Shown piece by piece: positions 1-5,712 of a stretch of 6,499 nt of DNA (the stretch's first letter is position 1; each line of letters begins with the position of its first letter). The stretch is from positions 1 through 6,499 of the forward strand of contig JAGXAV010000124.1 in NCBI GenBank assembly GCA_018971455.1, read 5' to 3'. Source of the stretch: Rhodospirillales bacterium (GTDB lineage Bacteria > Pseudomonadota > Alphaproteobacteria > Acetobacterales > Acetobacteraceae). Under the pieces are notes generated by a model that was given only the letters and a program-made list of their open reading frames with translations, was not told the origin of the DNA and searched no databases. Made by a program: the position numbers and the translations under genes.

Positions 1-1155
1 TTCCCACAGGCGCTTGAAGCGCGCGTCGCAGGGCCGCCGGCTGAGGGCGGTGGTGGCGACGATGCGCGGCCAGGCCTGCTGGAAGGCGTGCTGCCAGCGC
101 GCCAGCGTCTCCGCGTAATGCCCGCCGAACCAATGCGCCTCGCCCCAGGCCAGCCCGGCCCGCTCGATATGCTCCTGCAACAGCGGCTTGCTCGGCAGCA
201 TGCCGCCGGGGAAGACGTGGCGCTGGATGAAATCGGCGCCACGGCGGTAATTGTCGAAAAGCCGGTCCGAAATAGTAATGACCTGGAGGCCCGCTATGCC
301 GTTCTTGCGCAACCGCTCGCGGATCACCTGGAAGAAGGTCGGCCAGTAGCGCTGCCCCACCGCCTCGAACATCTCGATCGAGGCGATGCGGTCGAAGGCG
401 CCGCCGACATCGCGGTAATCCTGCAGGCGCAGCTCGACCCGCTCGGACAGCCCGGCGCGGGCGATGCGGGCCTGCGCGTATTCCAGCTGCGCGGGCGAGA
501 GGGTGATGCCGACCACGCTGCATCCGTAGTCGCGCGCGGCGATCTCGGCAAAGCCGCCCCAGCCGCAGCCGATCTCCAGCAGCCGCATGCCCGGCGCGAG
601 CCGCAGAAGCTGGCACAGCCGGTGGCATTTGCGCAGCTGCGCCTCTTCCAGGCCGCGCGCGCCGCCCTCGAAAATGGCGCTCGAATAGGTCATCGAGGGA
701 TCGAGCCAGGCGGCGTAGAACTCATTGCCGAGATCATAATGCTCGGTGATGTTGCGCTGCGCGCCGCGGCGCGTGTTGGCCCGCAGCGCATGCGCCAGGC
801 GCGCCACGGCGCGAACCCAGGGCCGCCCGTTCAGCAGCCGCTCCCACTCCGCCTCGTTGGCAGCCGCCAGCGCCATCACCGCACCGATATCGGGACTGTC
901 CCACAGCCCCTCGATATAGGCCTCGGCGAGCCCCAGGCTGCCGCCGGTGACCAGCCGGCGCACCGCGCGCGGCCCGTTCAGCACGACGGTGGCCGACGGA
1001 GCGGCGCTGGCCTGCACGCGATGGCTGGAGCCGTCGGGCAGCACCAAGGTCAGCGTGCCGGTGTGGATCATCTGCGCCACGCGCAGCGCGAAGCGGAACC
1101 AGCGGTCGCGAGGCGGGCTTGCGGGCGCGTCGGTCATGGTCTCGGCCGCACTCAT
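1..1155 (-). CDS. CFA-synthase-family SAM-dependent methyltransferase (3' end cut by window edge)
   Basis: The first 385 codons are visible; the C-terminus lies beyond position 1. Family members transfer a methyl group from S-adenosylmethionine to the double bond of unsaturated phospholipid acyl chains at the membrane. An N-terminal lipid-binding domain (about residues 15-115, with LGLAEAYIEGLWDSPD at 74-89) precedes HYDLGNEFY (139-147), MTYSSAIF (155-162), the SAM motif LLEIGCGWGG (192-201), QDYRD (245-249), EMFEAVG (261-267) and FPGGMLPS (315-322). The ATG at 1155 has GGGAGAG five bases upstream and forms an ATGA overlap with the preceding frame. Compared with E. coli Cfa or mycobacterial CmaA1, the bicarbonate-site Cys of YSCAY is Ser160 and the His of LLHTI is Gln291; the Glu (E264) and Tyr (Y347) are kept. 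It therefore belongs to the divergent, DUF1365-linked branch. The product may be a methylated rather than cyclopropanated acyl chain; that is inference. No cfa symbol is given for this reason. Confidence 0.9.
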   Translation of the reverse strand, partial: MSAAETMTDAPASPPRDRWFRFALRVAQMIHTGTLTLVLPDGSSHRVQASAAPSATVVLNGPRAVRRLVTGGSLGLAEAYIEGLWDSPDIGAVMALAAANEAEWERLLNGRPWVRAVARLAHALRANTRRGAQRNITEHYDLGNEFYAAWLDPSMTYSSAIFEGGARGLEEAQLRKCHRLCQLLRLAPGMRLLEIGCGWGGFAEIAARDYGCSVVGITLSPAQLEYAQARIARAGLSERVELRLQDYRDVGGAFDRIASIEMFEAVGQRYWPTFFQVIRERLRKNGIAGLQVITISDRLFDNYRRGADFIQRHVFPGGMLPSKPLLQEHIERAGLAWGEAHWFGGHYAETLARWQHAFQQAWPRIVATTALSRRPCDARFKRLWE

Positions 1156-1557
1156 GCGAACTCTCCCGGATCATCCGCCGGCAGGGGCGGCGGTGCCCCC
1201 TCGGCGCCGTGGCGGGTGGACAGGGCGAGGGTCGCGCCAGGGCTGTCGAAATCCGGCGCCGAAAGCGCGAAGCGATCGCCGCCATCGCGGTCGGAGAACG
1301 GCGGGACGTGCATGTGTCTCGCGGCCTGCCCGCGCGCCACGCCCGGCCCGGTCACCGGAAGCAGATAGCTGGTCTGGTCGCCGAAATTGTTCTTCACCTG
1401 GTGCAGCACCGCGCCGAGTTGACCATGCTCGTCATAGCAGAAGAAAAAGGCAATCGGATTGAAGGCGTAGCCGAGCATGCGCGGAATCACCATGAAACGA
1501 ATCCGCGCGGCGAAAGCCCGCCGCGCGCAGCCGAGCATCCACCCAGCGTCGCGCGGT
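1152..1557 (-). pseudogene. DUF1365 gene remnant: truncated at both ends and frameshifted
   Basis: The open frame 1152-1538 (128 codons) carries the core of DUF1365 (PF07103): RFMVIPRMLGYAFNPIAFFF, then FCYDEHGQLGAVLHQVKNNF and GDQTSYLLP, then HMHVPPFSDRD. Family members are usually about 250-280 residues, so roughly the first 75 residues and the last third are missing. Just upstream, another minus frame (the phrB frame, after its stop) reads RRWVDARLRAAGF from about 1551 to 1513. This matches the WV(D/E)xxLxxAG element that normally precedes the core. Removing one base from the AAA at 1513-1515 (plus strand) would join the two parts as RAAGFAARIRF. The apparent ATG at 1538 has no spaced ribosome binding site and a TAA lies a few codons upstream. 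The C-terminal PLxTxKVIxxIHWxAL element is absent; the frame runs into a proline-rich tail ending at the cfa-like ATGA. DUF1365 function is unknown; it is usually found beside CFA-like and FAD oxidoreductase genes. A short expressed protein is possible but unlikely to work. Confidence 0.75.
1161..1167 (-). promoter_or_regulatory. Shine-Dalgarno of the CFA-like gene
   Basis: The minus strand reads GGGAGAG followed by five bases (TTCGC) and the ATG at 1155. This is the best ribosome binding site in the left block. It means the methyltransferase can be translated on its own even though the upstream DUF1365 frame is broken. The ATGA stop/start overlap at 1152-1155 would also allow coupling to that frame. 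Confidence 0.7.
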
Positions 1558-1584
1558 TAGGGGCGAGCGGGCGCGCGCGGCGGG

Positions 1585-3024
1585 TCAAGCGGGGCTCTTG
1601 GGCAGGGCGTGGAAGGCGTCGAGCGCGCGGGCGCGCCCGGCCGCGAGGTCGATGATCGGCGCCGGGTAATCGGTGCCGAGGCGAATGCCGGCGGCTGCGA
1701 GCGCCGCCGGGGGGGCCAGCCACGGCGCATGGATGTGGCGCGCCGGCAGGGCCGCGAGTTCGGGCACGAAGCGGCGCACATAGGCGCCGTCGGCATCAAA
1801 TTTCGCGCCCTGCAGCACCGGATTGAAGATGCGGAAATAGGGTGCCGCATCCGCCCCGCACCCGGCCACCCACTGCCAGGACGCGGCGTTGGTGGCGAGA
1901 TCGGCATCGACCAGCGTGTCCCAGAACCACGCCTCGCCGCGCTGCCACGGGATCATCAGGTGCTTCACCAGGAAACTCGCCGCCACCATGCGCACCCGGT
2001 TGTGCATCCAGCCGGTGTGCCACAGCTCGCGCATGCCGGCATCGACGATGGGGATGCCGGTCTGCCCGCGCTGCCAGGCGGCCAGGGCGGGTGCGTCCTC
2101 GCGCCAGGGCATGGCGGCGAAGTCCCGGCGCAGCGGCGCGCTCGGCAACTCGGCATTGTGCCACAGAAGCTGGGCCGAGAATTCGCGCCACAGCAGCTCG
2201 TTGACGAACACCCCCAGCCCCGCGCCGCCGCGCGCCGCCGCTTCGTGCCACATGGCGCCCGGGGATATCTCGCCCCAGGCCAGATGCGGCGAGAGCTTCG
2301 AGGTCCCTGCGATTCCCGGCAGGTCGCGCCGCGCCGCATAGCCGTCCAGCCCGGCGTCGAGGAAGGCGGCGAGCCGGGCGGCCGCGCCTGCCTCCCCCGG
2401 AGTCCAGCTGGCGCGCAGCCCGCCCGCCCAGTCCGGACGGCGCGGCAGCAGGCGCCAATCCTCCAGCCGGTCCGAGGCGATCGCCGGGGCGGCGGGCAGG
2501 CGGTCCGGCGCCGGCGCGGGCGGCGGCGGCAGGCCGCGCGCGAGGCAGGCCCGGGCATAGGGGGTGAACACGCCATACGCCCCGCCGGCCTGGGTGCGCA
2601 CGGTGGCCGGGGCGTTCAGCAAGGCGGTGTCGTGGACATGCAGGCGGACGGGCAGGGACTGCGCCAGCCCGCGCAGCGCCGCGCGCGACCAGGGCTCCAG
2701 CGGCTGGCCGGCATGGATCGCCACGGCCCCGGTCTCGGCGACCAGGGCGGGGATCACCGTCGCGTAGGGGCCGCGCCGCAGGACGAGGCGGCTGCCGCGC
2801 CGCCGCAGATCGGCAGCCAGCGCCGCCAGGCTGTGATGCAGCCACCAGCGCGAGGCCCCGCCCGGCGCCCAGGCGCCCGGGCTCTCCTCATCGAGGACAA
2901 AAACCGGCAACACGGGATGGCCGGAGGCCAACGCCGCGCGCAGGGCCGGATTGTCGGTCAGGCGCAATTCGCGGCGCAGCCAGAGCAGAACGGGCGGGCT
3001 GGGAGAGGTCGGGGTGGCGGCCAT
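1585..3024 (-). CDS. phrB: Class I deoxyribodipyrimidine photolyase
   Basis: Cytosolic FAD enzyme of 479 residues, a normal length for the family. It uses blue light to split cyclobutane pyrimidine dimers in DNA. The N-terminal antenna (Rossmann) domain starts with LLWLRRELRLTDNPAL (13-28). The helical FAD domain contains TSKLSPHLAWGEISP (241-255), NELLWREF (275-282), TGIPIVDAGMRELWHTGWMH (322-341), PWQRGEAWFWD (359-369) and ASWQWVAGCGADAAPYFRIF (381-400). By alignment with E. coli PhrB, the Trp electron-transfer triad is W339, W360 and W383. The residue near flavin N5 is Asn379, typical of photolyases rather than plant cryptochromes. The dimer-contact E/W/R are E276, W279 and R280. The usual antenna-domain NxxYEP segment is GQPLEP (106-111), so cofactor identity is uncertain. 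The start at 3024 places the first beta strand 12 residues in; GGGAGA lies 12 bases upstream, rather far. The gene is complete. It is the first visible gene of the leftward block and is followed after its stop by the DUF1365 relic. Confidence 0.96.
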   Translation of the reverse strand: MAATPTSPSPPVLLWLRRELRLTDNPALRAALASGHPVLPVFVLDEESPGAWAPGGASRWWLHHSLAALAADLRRRGSRLVLRRGPYATVIPALVAETGAVAIHAGQPLEPWSRAALRGLAQSLPVRLHVHDTALLNAPATVRTQAGGAYGVFTPYARACLARGLPPPPAPAPDRLPAAPAIASDRLEDWRLLPRRPDWAGGLRASWTPGEAGAAARLAAFLDAGLDGYAARRDLPGIAGTSKLSPHLAWGEISPGAMWHEAAARGGAGLGVFVNELLWREFSAQLLWHNAELPSAPLRRDFAAMPWREDAPALAAWQRGQTGIPIVDAGMRELWHTGWMHNRVRMVAASFLVKHLMIPWQRGEAWFWDTLVDADLATNAASWQWVAGCGADAAPYFRIFNPVLQGAKFDADGAYVRRFVPELAALPARHIHAPWLAPPAALAAAGIRLGTDYPAPIIDLAAGRARALDAFHALPKSPA

Positions 3025-3166
3025 GCGGCGTCAGGGTCTCCCGTGGCGTCGCGTTACGGGCGCGAGGCGTCTGTGGATGCGCGACGCATATGGGGGCGAA
3101 CCCGGAATCCGCATCCCGGTCAAAATCGGTGACACTGCGGGCTGACCGGCACGAGGCCCGATTCGC
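3025..3166. promoter_or_regulatory. Divergent intergenic region between phrB and the BenE-family gene
   Basis: This 142-bp gap must contain the start regions of both flanking operons. The leftward strand has TTGACC at 3117-3122, with no good -10 at 16-18 bases. The stretch 3117-3135 holds CGGTCA and CGGTGA ten bases apart and a short dyad GTCA-N7-TGAC (3119-3133). Neither an EcfG-type nor a RpoE/ChrR-type (TGATCC...TAAGA) promoter is evident. GAGG at 3153-3156 is a plausible ribosome binding site for the rightward gene. The assignment as a promoter region rests on gene orientation, not on a recognised motif. Confidence 0.45.
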
Positions 3167-4324
3167 ATGCGCAGCTTCTCGACCCAGGCCCTGTTCGCCG
3201 GCGCGCTCGCCGCCTTCGTCGGCTTCGCCAGCTCGTTTGCCGTCATCGTCCAGGGCCTCACCGCGGTCGGCGCCAGCCCGGCCCAGGCCGCCTCGGGGCT
3301 GATGTCGCTGTCGATTGCCATGGGGCTGGCGGGCATCGTGCTGAGCCTGCGCACGCGCCTGCCGATCAGCATCGCTTGGTCCACGCCGGGCGGCGCGCTG
3401 CTGGCCACGTCCGGACTGCTGCCGGGCGGCTTCGCCGCCGCCGTCGGCGCTTTCCTGGTGTGCGGCGCGCTGATCGTGGTGGCCGGGCTCTGGAAGCCGC
3501 TCGGCCGCTGGGTGGCGGCCATTCCCGCCCCGCTGGCCAACGCCATGCTCGCGGGCGTTCTGCTCGGCCTGTGCCTGGCCCCGGTGCGGGCGGTGGCGCA
3601 GGCGCCGGCGCTGGGGTTGGCGATCGTGCTCTCCTGGGCGGTGATGACGCGCATCCGCCGGCTGCTCGCCGTGCCGGTTGCCGTCATTGTCACCGTCGGG
3701 TTGATCCTGGCAACCACGCACGCCCCGCCCGGTCTGGCCGCGGCGCTGTGGCCGCATCCGGTGCTGGTGCGGCCGGTATTCTCGCTGGCCGGCGTGGTCG
3801 GCATCGCCCTGCCGCTCTTCATCGTCACCATGGCCTCGCAGAACATCCCGGGCCTCGCGGTGCTGAACGTCAACGGCTATCGCCCCGCGCCCGGGCCGCT
3901 GTTCACCGCCACCGGCCTGTTCAGCCTCGCCGCCGCGCCGTTCGGCGGCCATGCGGTCAATCTCGCGGCGATCACCGCCGCCCTCTGCGCCGGACCGGAC
4001 GCCCATGCCGACGCGCGGCGCCGCTGGTGGGCGGCGGTGGTGTGCGGCAGCCTCTACGTGGTGTTCGGCCTGCTGGCGGGCGGGGCGACGGCCTTCATCA
4101 GCGCCGCGCCGCCGATCCTCATCGAGGCGGTGGCCGGCCTCGCCCTGCTCGGCGCCTTCGGGGCCGCGCTGATGGGGGCGGTGGCGGATCCGGCCCAGCG
4201 CGAGGCCGCGGGGATCACCTTTCTGGTCACCGCGTCCGGATTGAGTTTTTTCGGAATATCAGGTGCTTTCTGGGGATTGCTCGCAGGCGGTGGCATGATG
4301 GCGCTGGGGCGCTGGCGGCGCTGA
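3167..4324 (+). CDS. benE: BenE-family transporter (putative benzoate/H+ symporter)
   Basis: Integral inner-membrane protein of 385 residues, close to the usual 390-400 of the BenE family (E. coli YdcO, Acinetobacter BenE). It is hydrophobic throughout, with about a dozen membrane segments (for example 9-30, 44-61, 86-107, 122-140, 168-183, 205-222, 288-305, 318-339 and 360-380). Family motifs visible are ISIAWSTPGGALLA (67-80), TMASQNIPGLAVLNVNGYRP (221-240) and PFGGHAVNLAAITAALCAGP (258-277), followed by the loop DAHADARRRWWAA. The first ATG directly precedes the first membrane helix, and GAGG lies about ten bases upstream. Characterised members take up benzoate by proton symport. No benzoate-catabolic gene (benABCD, cat) is in the window, so the substrate is unproven and could be another aromatic or organic acid. 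It reads away from phrB and is followed 106 bp later by a cytochrome c on the same strand. Confidence 0.92.
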   Translation: MRSFSTQALFAGALAAFVGFASSFAVIVQGLTAVGASPAQAASGLMSLSIAMGLAGIVLSLRTRLPISIAWSTPGGALLATSGLLPGGFAAAVGAFLVCGALIVVAGLWKPLGRWVAAIPAPLANAMLAGVLLGLCLAPVRAVAQAPALGLAIVLSWAVMTRIRRLLAVPVAVIVTVGLILATTHAPPGLAAALWPHPVLVRPVFSLAGVVGIALPLFIVTMASQNIPGLAVLNVNGYRPAPGPLFTATGLFSLAAAPFGGHAVNLAAITAALCAGPDAHADARRRWWAAVVCGSLYVVFGLLAGGATAFISAAPPILIEAVAGLALLGAFGAALMGAVADPAQREAAGITFLVTASGLSFFGISGAFWGLLAGGGMMALGRWRR

Positions 4325-4331
4325 CCCCAGC
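4303..4331 (+). other. Hairpin spanning the transporter stop codon
   Basis: GCTGGGG (4303-4309) pairs perfectly with CCCCAGC (4325-4331), leaving a 15-base loop that includes the TGA at 4322-4324. A T7 run (4353-4359) begins 21 bases after the stem. The distance is too great for a canonical intrinsic terminator, but the hairpin could stabilise or attenuate the transcript between the transporter and the cytochrome gene. Confidence 0.35.
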
Positions 4332-4430
4332 ACCAGCCTCAGGCCCGTAAGATTTTTTTGTTGAATCACAAAATGCTGAGCACGGAATATCACGCGGCGG
4401 CCGGAATGGTCGCCCAGGACGGAGAGAGCC
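4325..4430 (+). promoter_or_regulatory. AT-rich spacer upstream of the cytochrome c gene
   Basis: These 106 bp contain an AT-rich island unlike the surrounding sequence: T7 at 4353-4359, then TTGTTGAATCACAA (4358-4371), an imperfect dyad TTGT-N6-ACAA, and the short palindrome TGCTGAGCA (4374-4382). A weak promoter reading is TTGAAT (4361-4366), 18 bases, then GAATAT (4385-4390). GGAGAGAG just before the ATG at 4431 is a strong Shine-Dalgarno. The island suggests the cytochrome may have its own promoter or operator, but the motif matches are weak. Confidence 0.35.
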
Positions 4431-4997
4431 ATGCCCGACAGCCTGCGTTCGGCCGCCATCGCGGCGGCCCTGGCCACGCTTTGCGCCTCGTCCGCCCTCG
4501 CCGCGGGCAGCGCCGAGCAGATCGCCCGGGGAAAATATCTGGTGAAATTTGGCGGGTGCAGCGACTGCCATACCCCGGGCAGCCTGACCGGCCACCCGGA
4601 CATGACGCGCTATCTCGGCGGGTCGGACATCGCCTTCGGCATCCCCGGCATGGGCGCCTTCGTGCCGGCGAACCTGACGCCGGACAAGGCGACCGGCCTG
4701 GGCGGCTGGACCGAGGCCCAGATCGTCACCGCCTTCACCACCGGCAAGCGGCCTGACGGGCGGATGCTGGCGCCGGCCATGCCGTACGCATCCTTCGCCG
4801 GCCTCAGCCACGCCGACGCCTTCGCCATCGCCGCCTATCTCAAGAGCGTGCCCGCCGTGTCGCACAAGGTCGCGGGCCCCTTCGGCGCCACCGAAATCCC
4901 GACGGTGCCGGCGATGGCCGTGGTCCCCGGCGTCACCTTCGCCTGCCAGCCCGGGCCGGATCCCAAGGCGGCGCGGCCGGCGGCCTGCCCGAAATAG
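4431..4997 (+). CDS. Periplasmic mono-heme class I cytochrome c
   Basis: Secreted electron carrier of 188 residues. A Sec signal peptide (about 1-25) has a hydrophobic stretch AAIAAALATLCASSALA (8-24) ending in an AxA-type cleavage site. The mature protein begins EQIARGKYLVKFGGCSDCHT, with the heme attachment motif C43-S-D-C46-H47. The rest matches the family of stand-alone cytochromes resembling the cytochrome subunits of periplasmic dehydrogenases: GIPGMGAFVPANLTPD (70-85), TGLGGWTEAQI (88-98), TGKRPDGRMLAPAMPYASF (104-122) and SHADAFAIAAYLKSVPAVSH (126-145). The likely distal heme ligand is Met117 of PAMPY. An unusual C-terminal tail carries two further cysteines, C172 and C186, which could form a periplasmic disulfide. 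GGAGAGAG precedes the start. Its electron donor is unknown, as no dehydrogenase is adjacent. It follows the BenE-family gene on the same strand, and its stop lies 25 bp from the end of the convergent pdeM. Confidence 0.93.
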   Translation: MPDSLRSAAIAAALATLCASSALAAGSAEQIARGKYLVKFGGCSDCHTPGSLTGHPDMTRYLGGSDIAFGIPGMGAFVPANLTPDKATGLGGWTEAQIVTAFTTGKRPDGRMLAPAMPYASFAGLSHADAFAIAAYLKSVPAVSHKVAGPFGATEIPTVPAMAVVPGVTFACQPGPDPKAARPAACPK

Positions 4998-5004
4998 GGG
5001 AGGC

Positions 5005-5034
5005 GCCGCCCGCCACGGGGCGTCAGGGGGCGGC
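5005..5034. terminator. GC-rich hairpins at the convergent cytochrome/pdeM 3' ends
   Basis: Two alternative stems are visible. GCCGCCC (5005-5011) pairs with GGGCGGC (5028-5034). CGCCC (5007-5011) pairs with GGGCG (5018-5022) around a six-base loop. No T tract follows on either strand. A bidirectional terminator is suggested mainly by the convergent gene arrangement. Confidence 0.35.
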
Positions 5035-5712
5035 CACCCGCCTTCCGGCCAGCGGGAAGCTGAACAGCCGGTCCCGGCCGAGCAGGAACACCCGGCCGCC
5101 GCGCGGGAAAAGCCGGGCGATGGCCGGGTCGCGCACGTCCAGCCCGCCCGTGTAGGCGCCGAGCGCCGGCAGCATCAGCCGTGCCGCGTCGGCGACGAAG
5201 CAGGGCCGCGTCACCGTCGTGCCGCGGATCGGCACGCTCGCCTTCGGGTGGTGGTGGCCGCACAGCTCGGCCCCTCCGTCGGACCGCGCACGTGCCTCAT
5301 GGCGGAAGACGAGCGGGCCAAGGCGCAGCTCCGCCATCGCCGTGCCGCCGAGCCCCTCGGGCGGCTCCGGGTCGTGATTGCCGAGCACCCAGGTGACATC
5401 GATCGCCGCAATCATCGCCAGCAGCCGGGCGCGATCGGCGGGTGCGAGGCGGCCGGCGCCGCACGCGTCGTGGAAACTGTCCCCCAGCGCCACCAGGCGG
5501 GCCGGCTTCCAGCGCCGCAGCAAAGCCGCCAGCCCGTCGAGCGTCAGCCGCGTGTCCCATTGCGGTACCAGCTGTCCGCGCGCCGCCGCTGCACTGCCCT
5601 TTTCGAAATGCAGATCGGCCACCGCGAGCAGGCCCTGGCCCGGCCAGAATGCGGCACCCTGCGGATCGAGCAGCAGCCGCTCGCCGGCCAGATGGATCGG
5701 CGCGGGCGTCAT
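5023..5712 (-). CDS. pdeM: Ligase-associated DNA damage response endonuclease PdeM (metallophosphoesterase)
   Basis: Cytosolic calcineurin-like phosphoesterase of 229 residues, the normal size for PdeM. The two-metal active site is visible in order: D33-L-H35 in VADLHFEKGSA (31-41), D78 in ALGDSFHD (75-82), N112-H113 in VLGNHDPEPP (109-118), H138 in FRHEA, and CGHHHPKASVPI (151-162), with H153 and H155 as probable ligands. The segment between DLHFEKGS and PQWDTRLTLDGLAALL is typical of PdeM rather than general phosphoesterases. Family members are DNA endonucleases encoded with an ATP-dependent ligase, an exonuclease and a DEXH helicase. The ATG at 5712 overlaps the helicase stop by four bases (ATGA), indicating translational coupling. 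The same frame stays open upstream to about 6429, but that stretch is the helicase gene read out of frame, so a longer start is not supported. Confidence 0.95.
   Translation of the reverse strand: MTPAPIHLAGERLLLDPQGAAFWPGQGLLAVADLHFEKGSAAAARGQLVPQWDTRLTLDGLAALLRRWKPARLVALGDSFHDACGAGRLAPADRARLLAMIAAIDVTWVLGNHDPEPPEGLGGTAMAELRLGPLVFRHEARARSDGGAELCGHHHPKASVPIRGTTVTRPCFVADAARLMLPALGAYTGGLDVRDPAIARLFPRGGRVFLLGRDRLFSFPLAGRRVAAP

Noticed and set aside
1168..1173. Minus-strand TGATCC resembling a RpoE/ChrR -35 element just upstream of the CFA-like gene
   Set aside because: No TAAGA-like -10 occurs at the expected spacing, and the site lies within one ribosome-binding-site length of the start codon.
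88..1368. 426-codon open frame on the plus strand opposite the CFA-like gene
   Set aside because: No recognisable domain, and it crosses the boundary between the methyltransferase and the DUF1365 relic. The minus strand carries clear homology.
1609..3132. 507-codon open frame on the plus strand opposite phrB
   Set aside because: Low-complexity Arg/Gly/Ala/Gln-rich translation with no family signature; it is antisense to a photolyase with all catalytic motifs. It results from GC-rich codon use.
2888..4006. 372-codon open frame on the minus strand opposite the BenE-family gene
   Set aside because: Extremely Gly/Arg/His/Gln-rich low-complexity translation, antisense to a clear multi-pass transporter.
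4331..4360. Canonical Rho-independent terminator ending in the T7 tract
   Set aside because: The only good stem (4303-4331) ends 21 bases before the T run, and nothing stable can be paired directly next to it.
4227..4865. 212-codon minus-strand open frame across the cytochrome gene
   Set aside because: It has no family signature and lies opposite a signal peptide plus CxxCH protein with good codon use and a strong ribosome binding site.
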